The notes under the pieces are model-generated. The model had not been told where the DNA came from, did not search any database, and saw only the letters and a program-made list of their open reading frames with translations. The position numbers and the translations under genes were made by a program. Source: Phycisphaerales bacterium (GTDB taxonomy: Bacteria > Planctomycetota > Phycisphaerae > Phycisphaerales > SM1A02). From it: a stretch of 47,575 nucleotides of DNA. The stretch spans positions 1 to 47,575 of the forward strand of contig SIAM01000014.1 of NCBI GenBank assembly GCA_009691785.1, read 5' to 3'. Shown in pieces: positions 44,337 to 47,575 of this stretch. How positions within the stretch are numbered: position 1 is the stretch's first letter; every line of letters starts with the position of its first letter.

Positions 44337-46226
44337 ATGCATCACCGTTTGCTTGTTCGACAGTTGCAACGACTCATGGGAAATGATTTTCTTCCCGACG
44401 AGCGTTGGAATTCTTTTTTAGAGTTGGTCAGCAACTACTACCACGAAGTTGATCGCGAGCGCGGTTTGCTGGAAAATGCGCTCACGGTGAACAATGAGGA
44501 ACTCGAAGTTGCCAACACGCAGTTGCGCGCCAAGGTAGAAAGCGAGGAAGCGCTGCTGCGAAGTTTCACAAATTCAATTCCAGAAGATTTGTTCTTCGCC
44601 AAATCCATGGACGGCTTGTACACGTTATGCAATGAAGTGTTTGCGCACGTCATGGGTATGACTGAAAAAGAAATTGTTGGAAAGTCCGACGCGCAGTTGC
44701 TCGGCTCGGACAAGGTTGAATTTTTACGCGCCTTGGAACGCGAAGTGTTGGACACGGGCAAGCGCAACGTTCAAGACGAGTGGATCACCCACCCTGATGG
44801 CAGCCAGCACTGCATAGAAATGTTGCGCGCGCCCTACTTTGGCGTTGATGGCAAGCCGCTTGGTTTGATTGGCATTGGCCGCGATATTACAGATAAGAAA
44901 CAAGTCGACGAAAAGAATTATAAACTAGCCAACTTTGACAGTCTCACGGGTCTGCCGAATCGACACTCTTTCTTCGAGAAACTTGAGCATGAAATTCGCC
45001 AGGCCGATCGCGCGCGGCTCTCGTTGGTGCTGCTGCTGATTGACTTGGACCAATTCAAGGAAATCAACGACACGCTTGGCCACTTGGTGGGCGATCTGCT
45101 TTTGGTGGAAGCCGCGAGCCGCATCAGCGCGTGCACGCGTGAATCGGACACGGTGGCGCGTTTGCAAGGTGACGAATTCACGGTCATTCTTTCACGCGTG
45201 AAGGATCTAAAAGATATGGAGTTGGTCGCGCAAAAAATAATCGAGCGCTTGGGCGAGCCATTTCAACTTAGCGACTCGGTGGTGTATGTGTCGGCCAGCA
45301 TTGGCATATCCGTGTATCCGCAGGACGCCACCGAGGTGGAGGAACTTCTCAAGAGCGCCGATGACGCCATGTATGAGGCCAAGCGGCAGGGCCGCAACCG
45401 ATTCAGCCATTTCACGCCAGGCTTACAAACCGCGCCGCAAGAACGCTTGCACATGATCACCGATTTGCGCGCGGCCATTCTGGAAAATCAATTTCATCTG
45501 CACTATCAACCCATCATGGACATGGTCACGGGCCACATTCGCATGGCCGAGGCGTTGGTGCGCTGGGATCATCCCACGCGCGGAATTATTATGCCCAGGG
45601 ATTTCATTCCTTTGGCCGAGGAAACTGGGCTGATTGTGCAAATTGGCGACTGGGTATTTCACGAGGCCGCACGATGGGCCGGGCGCTGGAATGAATTCCT
45701 TCCTGGTGGATTTCAAGTGTGCGTGAACATCTCGGCCATGCAGTTTCGCGCCGAGGGCGCGGCTTCGCAAATGAAATGGATTGAGCACTTGAAGACGCAC
45801 TCCATTCCAGGCAAGTGCATTGTGGTTGAAATCACCGAAGGTGTTCTGTTAAACGCCGATGAAGACGCGTTGAAGATGCTGGCCAACTTTCGCAACGCGG
45901 ATATTCAGGTTGCCATTGACGATTTTGGAACGGGCTATTCCTCGCTAGCTTACTTGACTAAATTTGACATTGAGTATTTAAAAATTGACAAGTCGTTCAT
46001 CAACTCTCTTTCAAAAGATGTCCGCGATACCGCCCTGTGCGAAGCCATACTTGTGACGGCGAAAAAACTGGGCCTGCAAGTGGTCGCGATGGGAGTGGAG
46101 AACCATTTGCAAAATGAAATGCTTGACAAGTTTGGTTGCGATTTTGTGCAGGGCTATTTGTATTCACGGCCAATTCTTGCGGAGCAACTTGACGCCATCT
46201 TGCGCCACGGCGCCATGGGCCGCTAA
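44337..46226 (+). CDS. PAS-GGDEF-EAL protein with altered catalytic motifs
   Basis: The 629-residue cytoplasmic protein has a helical N-terminus (about 1-75), a PAS domain (75-190), a GGDEF domain (198-360) and an EAL domain (375-622). The GGDEF motif reads QGDEF (277-281), while the inhibitory I-site RESD (268-271) is intact. The EAL motif is intact (Glu405), as are Asn464, Glu498, Asp528-Asp529 and Lys549, but the usual EGVE motif is MGVE (584-588 AMGVE): the Glu thought to act as catalytic base is Met585. So cyclic di-GMP synthesis and hydrolysis may both be weakened, and it may act as a c-di-GMP or GTP receptor. It lies nine bases after the FIST gene. Confidence 0.92.
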   Translation: MHHRLLVRQLQRLMGNDFLPDERWNSFLELVSNYYHEVDRERGLLENALTVNNEELEVANTQLRAKVESEEALLRSFTNSIPEDLFFAKSMDGLYTLCNEVFAHVMGMTEKEIVGKSDAQLLGSDKVEFLRALEREVLDTGKRNVQDEWITHPDGSQHCIEMLRAPYFGVDGKPLGLIGIGRDITDKKQVDEKNYKLANFDSLTGLPNRHSFFEKLEHEIRQADRARLSLVLLLIDLDQFKEINDTLGHLVGDLLLVEAASRISACTRESDTVARLQGDEFTVILSRVKDLKDMELVAQKIIERLGEPFQLSDSVVYVSASIGISVYPQDATEVEELLKSADDAMYEAKRQGRNRFSHFTPGLQTAPQERLHMITDLRAAILENQFHLHYQPIMDMVTGHIRMAEALVRWDHPTRGIIMPRDFIPLAEETGLIVQIGDWVFHEAARWAGRWNEFLPGGFQVCVNISAMQFRAEGAASQMKWIEHLKTHSIPGKCIVVEITEGVLLNADEDALKMLANFRNADIQVAIDDFGTGYSSLAYLTKFDIEYLKIDKSFINSLSKDVRDTALCEAILVTAKKLGLQVVAMGVENHLQNEMLDKFGCDFVQGYLYSRPILAEQLDAILRHGAMGR

Positions 46227-46252
46227 GTTTCGGCTTTCATAACATCCGTGGC

Positions 46253-46444
46253 CTACAAATTGGCGTGAGCGTGCACGCGCTCGCCGGCGGCAATCACGCT
46301 ACCACCACGAATGTCGCAGCAACCATGCCAGTCGCTGAACACGCCCTCCGCCTCCGGAAAAATCACTGGTAACGGCGCTGAATCCCACGCATTCATCACG
46401 GGATCAATCCATCCATCCGCGCGGCCCGTGACCACCAACATGCC
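46253..46444 (-). pseudogene. C-terminal fragment of a HisN-like inositol monophosphatase-family enzyme
   Basis: The frame reads GMLVVTGRADGWIDPVMNAW, DSAPLPVIFPEAEGVFSDWHG and GGSVIAAGERVHAHANL to a stop at 46253. This matches the C-terminal third of histidinol-phosphatase HisN (GRAxxxxDPxMNxWD, GGSxxAA). The N-terminal two thirds, with the metal-binding loops, are absent, so it cannot be active. Upstream sequence switches to a transposase-like remnant in another frame. Confidence 0.75.
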
Positions 46445-46541
46445 GCAAGATGCGCTCGATGATCTGCGCGTCATTGATCAGCGACACGATGCGCCTCTCG
46501 TGGTGACACTGGAATGTCATACGGACAAAGAAGCGGATCGA
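46433..46541 (-). mobile_element. Degenerate remnant of an IS91-like transposase C-terminus
   Basis: On the minus strand one frame reads DPLLCP (46541 downward) and then, after a shift of frame, HHERRIVSLINDAQIIERIL plus RHVGG. This resembles the C-terminal part of IS91-family transposases (DPLxCPxC, then MRIxxFIEDPxVIEKILRHLG). Only about 35 residues remain. No element ends or target duplications are visible. Confidence 0.55.
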
Positions 46542-46569
46542 CTTCCCAGACCTGTTAGATCATGCATGA

Positions 46570-46746
46570 TCAACCTTGATCAGCTCTCGCCACGAACGCG
46601 ACGGAATCCGCGGCGGCTTGAGCAAGCTCGGCTGTGGAAACATCTAACAACGGCTGCACTTCTTTCGGTGTGCGGCCGCGGCTGACAGCTTCTGCGAATT
46701 CTTCTCTCAGGAAGATGTGTACTTGGTATGGTTTTTGGTCGGACAT
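46570..46746 (-). CDS. Small protein of 58 residues, unknown function
   Basis: The ATG at 46746 is preceded by AGAAGGAAATAAACC, a good ribosome binding site. The frame encodes SDQKPYQVHIFLREEFAEAV, SRGRTPKEVQPLLDVSTAEL and AQAAADSVAFVARADQG, then stops at 46570. It is a mostly helical protein of moderate charge with no Cys and no membrane segment. It lies among gene fragments and could be an antitoxin-like or regulatory small protein, or a remnant. A 14-bp palindrome GATCATGCATGATC (46558-46571) overlaps its end. Confidence 0.5.
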   Translation of the reverse strand: MSDQKPYQVHIFLREEFAEAVSRGRTPKEVQPLLDVSTAELAQAAADSVAFVARADQG

Positions 46747-46839
46747 GGTTTATTTCCTTCTGTTGTTTATTCAAATTATTTTTCGCCATCCAAGCGGCCG
46801 CGTAGCCGCAGATGTCCTCAGAAACGCTTTCTTTAAGCA

Positions 46840-47124
46840 TGTGATACAGAGCGGACCACGAAGTTGTGATTTGCTTTAGCTCCATTTCACCTGCAATACT
46901 GCCATCCAAGTTAATGATTTCAAACTTAGAAAGCTCAACCCCTTTGATAGATCCACTGCTACTCCAGCGGTCGTTAAAACTTCGACCATTGATACATGGG
47001 TCACAATTCCTGCCCCACGACCATCCCACAAACCGATGGTTTTCTCAAGAATCAGGACATGATGTCCTTGGCGGAGCAAAATATTGACTGCAAACAGACC
47101 TCCAAGAGATCCACCGATAATCAA
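46840..47124 (-). pseudogene. Frameshifted N-terminal fragment of an FAD-dependent monooxygenase
   Basis: The frame entering at 47124 reads ILIIGGSLGGLFAVNILLRQ and HHVLILEKT, the dinucleotide-binding GxGxxG-like start, then GRGAGIVTHVSMVEVL and TTAGVAVDLSK. Near 46940-46946, at AAAGGGG, the frame shifts, and homology continues in another frame as GVELSKFEIINLDGSIAGE and ELKQITTSWSALYHMLKES. After that the match ends. FAD monooxygenases of this type are about 380 residues, so most of the protein is missing. The first in-frame start is TTG. Confidence 0.75.
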
Positions 47125-47304
47125 TATTTTTGCCTTGCTTATCTCATCGACTTTTTATTAAGCTACAAATCTATCTATTCATATGACACGAGTAGTGTAT
47201 TGCTGTCACCACCCCTTCACAGGCCGCTAGCAATGCGCAGTATACCAAGGCAGATAGAAAAAAAAACGTACTTGGACGATTGATTGCGGTCGCCGTTCTT
47301 GCGC

Positions 47305-47333
47305 TTGACAATAATAAAGTTCGTAATTAGAAT
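47305..47333 (+). promoter_or_regulatory. Near-consensus sigma-70 promoter of a leaderless lipoprotein gene
   Basis: TTGACA (47305-47310) is followed after exactly 17 bp by TAGAAT (47328-47333). The start codon ATG lies at 47340, about seven bases after the -10 element, where transcription is expected to begin. No ribosome binding site lies before it. Confidence 0.75.
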
Positions 47334-47339
47334 AAATTT

Positions 47340-47575
47340 ATGATCTTGAAAAACATATCACCAAACGTTTTAAAACAAATTGGAACGCTTGCATTCGCGA
47401 GCGCGCTTTGTATTGGCGGCTGCGCGCAATGGGGCGCCAATGCTTTGAAAGAAAATCATATCGCATATAATACTGCGGTGTGTCAAGCCATGGACAACCA
47501 AATGCTGCTGAACATTGTGCGCTTGAGCGAGAATGAACCAACCCAGTGGATGGTGGTGGGCACGGTCGTCGTGGA
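47340..47575 (+). CDS. Lipoprotein, N-terminal part (cut by right window edge)
   Basis: The frame from the ATG at 47340 is open to the window end (78 codons). It begins with ILKNISPNVLKQIGTLAFAS and ALCIGGC, a lipoprotein signal with lipobox IGGC (Cys about residue 28), followed by AQWGANALKENHIAYNTAVC, QAMDNQMLLNIVRLSENEPT and QWMVVGTVVV. I recall outer membrane-type lipoproteins with a YNxA...QLLLNIVRLR motif, but function is unknown. A strong promoter ends seven bases before the start, so translation is probably leaderless. Confidence 0.8.
   Translation, partial: MILKNISPNVLKQIGTLAFASALCIGGCAQWGANALKENHIAYNTAVCQAMDNQMLLNIVRLSENEPTQWMVVGTVVV

Noticed and set aside
43575-44369. Minus-strand 264-codon frame opposite the FIST gene
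   Set aside because: Antisense to a recognised FIST domain, with no motif of its own.
46634-46879. Plus-strand 81-codon frame with a hydrophobic stretch
   Set aside because: It runs antisense to the small gene with a ribosome binding site and to the monooxygenase fragment, and has no ribosome binding site.

Overview
The window reads as a chromosomal segment of a planctomycete, most likely of class Phycisphaerae. The evidence is a fused LpxC-FabZ protein, tandem secreted proteins ending in a PEP-CTERM-like PAPGAAA/helix/Arg-cluster signal, small Cys-rich and UVR-motif proteins of planctomycete type, and a Gram-negative BamA/OmpH/lipid A gene set. Genes lie on both strands in short operons. 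This placement rests on recognition of protein families; no search was run.

Layout. 1-5137: a cut-off gene end, a membrane sensor histidine kinase, a small Cys4 protein, the minus-strand set rpsU-rsfS-trmB (S21, ribosome silencing factor with a long Lys-rich repeat tail, tRNA m7G46 methylase), and a plus-strand pair NYN nuclease-like/pdxH. 5290-10191: dnaE preceded by a class IV aminotransferase gene. 10220-13210: an anti-sigma-like membrane protein, an ECF-type sigma factor and a pseudopilin. 13221-22080: a membrane EEP-family protein, dnaK, a secreted Cys-rich triple-module protein, an ArsR-methyltransferase fusion with a TPR lipoprotein, a conserved hypothetical, a DUF456/UVR pair and an RpoD-like sigma factor.

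22179-32755 is the envelope block. gcvT and a first lpxD run leftward. Divergent to them is the plus-strand cluster bamA-ompH-ompH-lpxD-lpxC/fabZ-lpxA-unknown, which joins outer-membrane protein assembly, periplasmic chaperones and the first steps of lipid A synthesis. The seventh gene, a conserved-looking protein of unknown function, is a candidate new partner in this pathway. 32869-35922 holds an M24 peptidase and ettA.

36325-38573 carries two tandem PEP-CTERM-like proteins, each with its own strong hairpin terminator. They share long blocks of identical DNA while most other differences change amino acids. Next come a large stem-loop, tRNA-fMet and a katG with an internal deletion plus frameshift.

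40947-46226 holds a DCC thiol protein, a GNAT, a deoxyhypusine synthase-like protein, and a FIST sensor protein placed directly before a PAS-GGDEF-EAL protein whose two catalytic motifs are both altered. 46253-47124 is a gene graveyard: a HisN-like fragment, an IS91-like transposase remnant, a 58-codon small gene, and a frameshifted FAD monooxygenase fragment. The right edge cuts a lipoprotein gene that has a near-consensus promoter placed so that its mRNA should be leaderless.

No CRISPR array, rRNA, complete insertion sequence or prophage was seen. The most interesting items are the FIST/GGDEF-EAL pair, the diverging PEP-CTERM tandem, the unknown gene of the lipid A cluster, the triple Cys-module secreted protein and the katG deletion.
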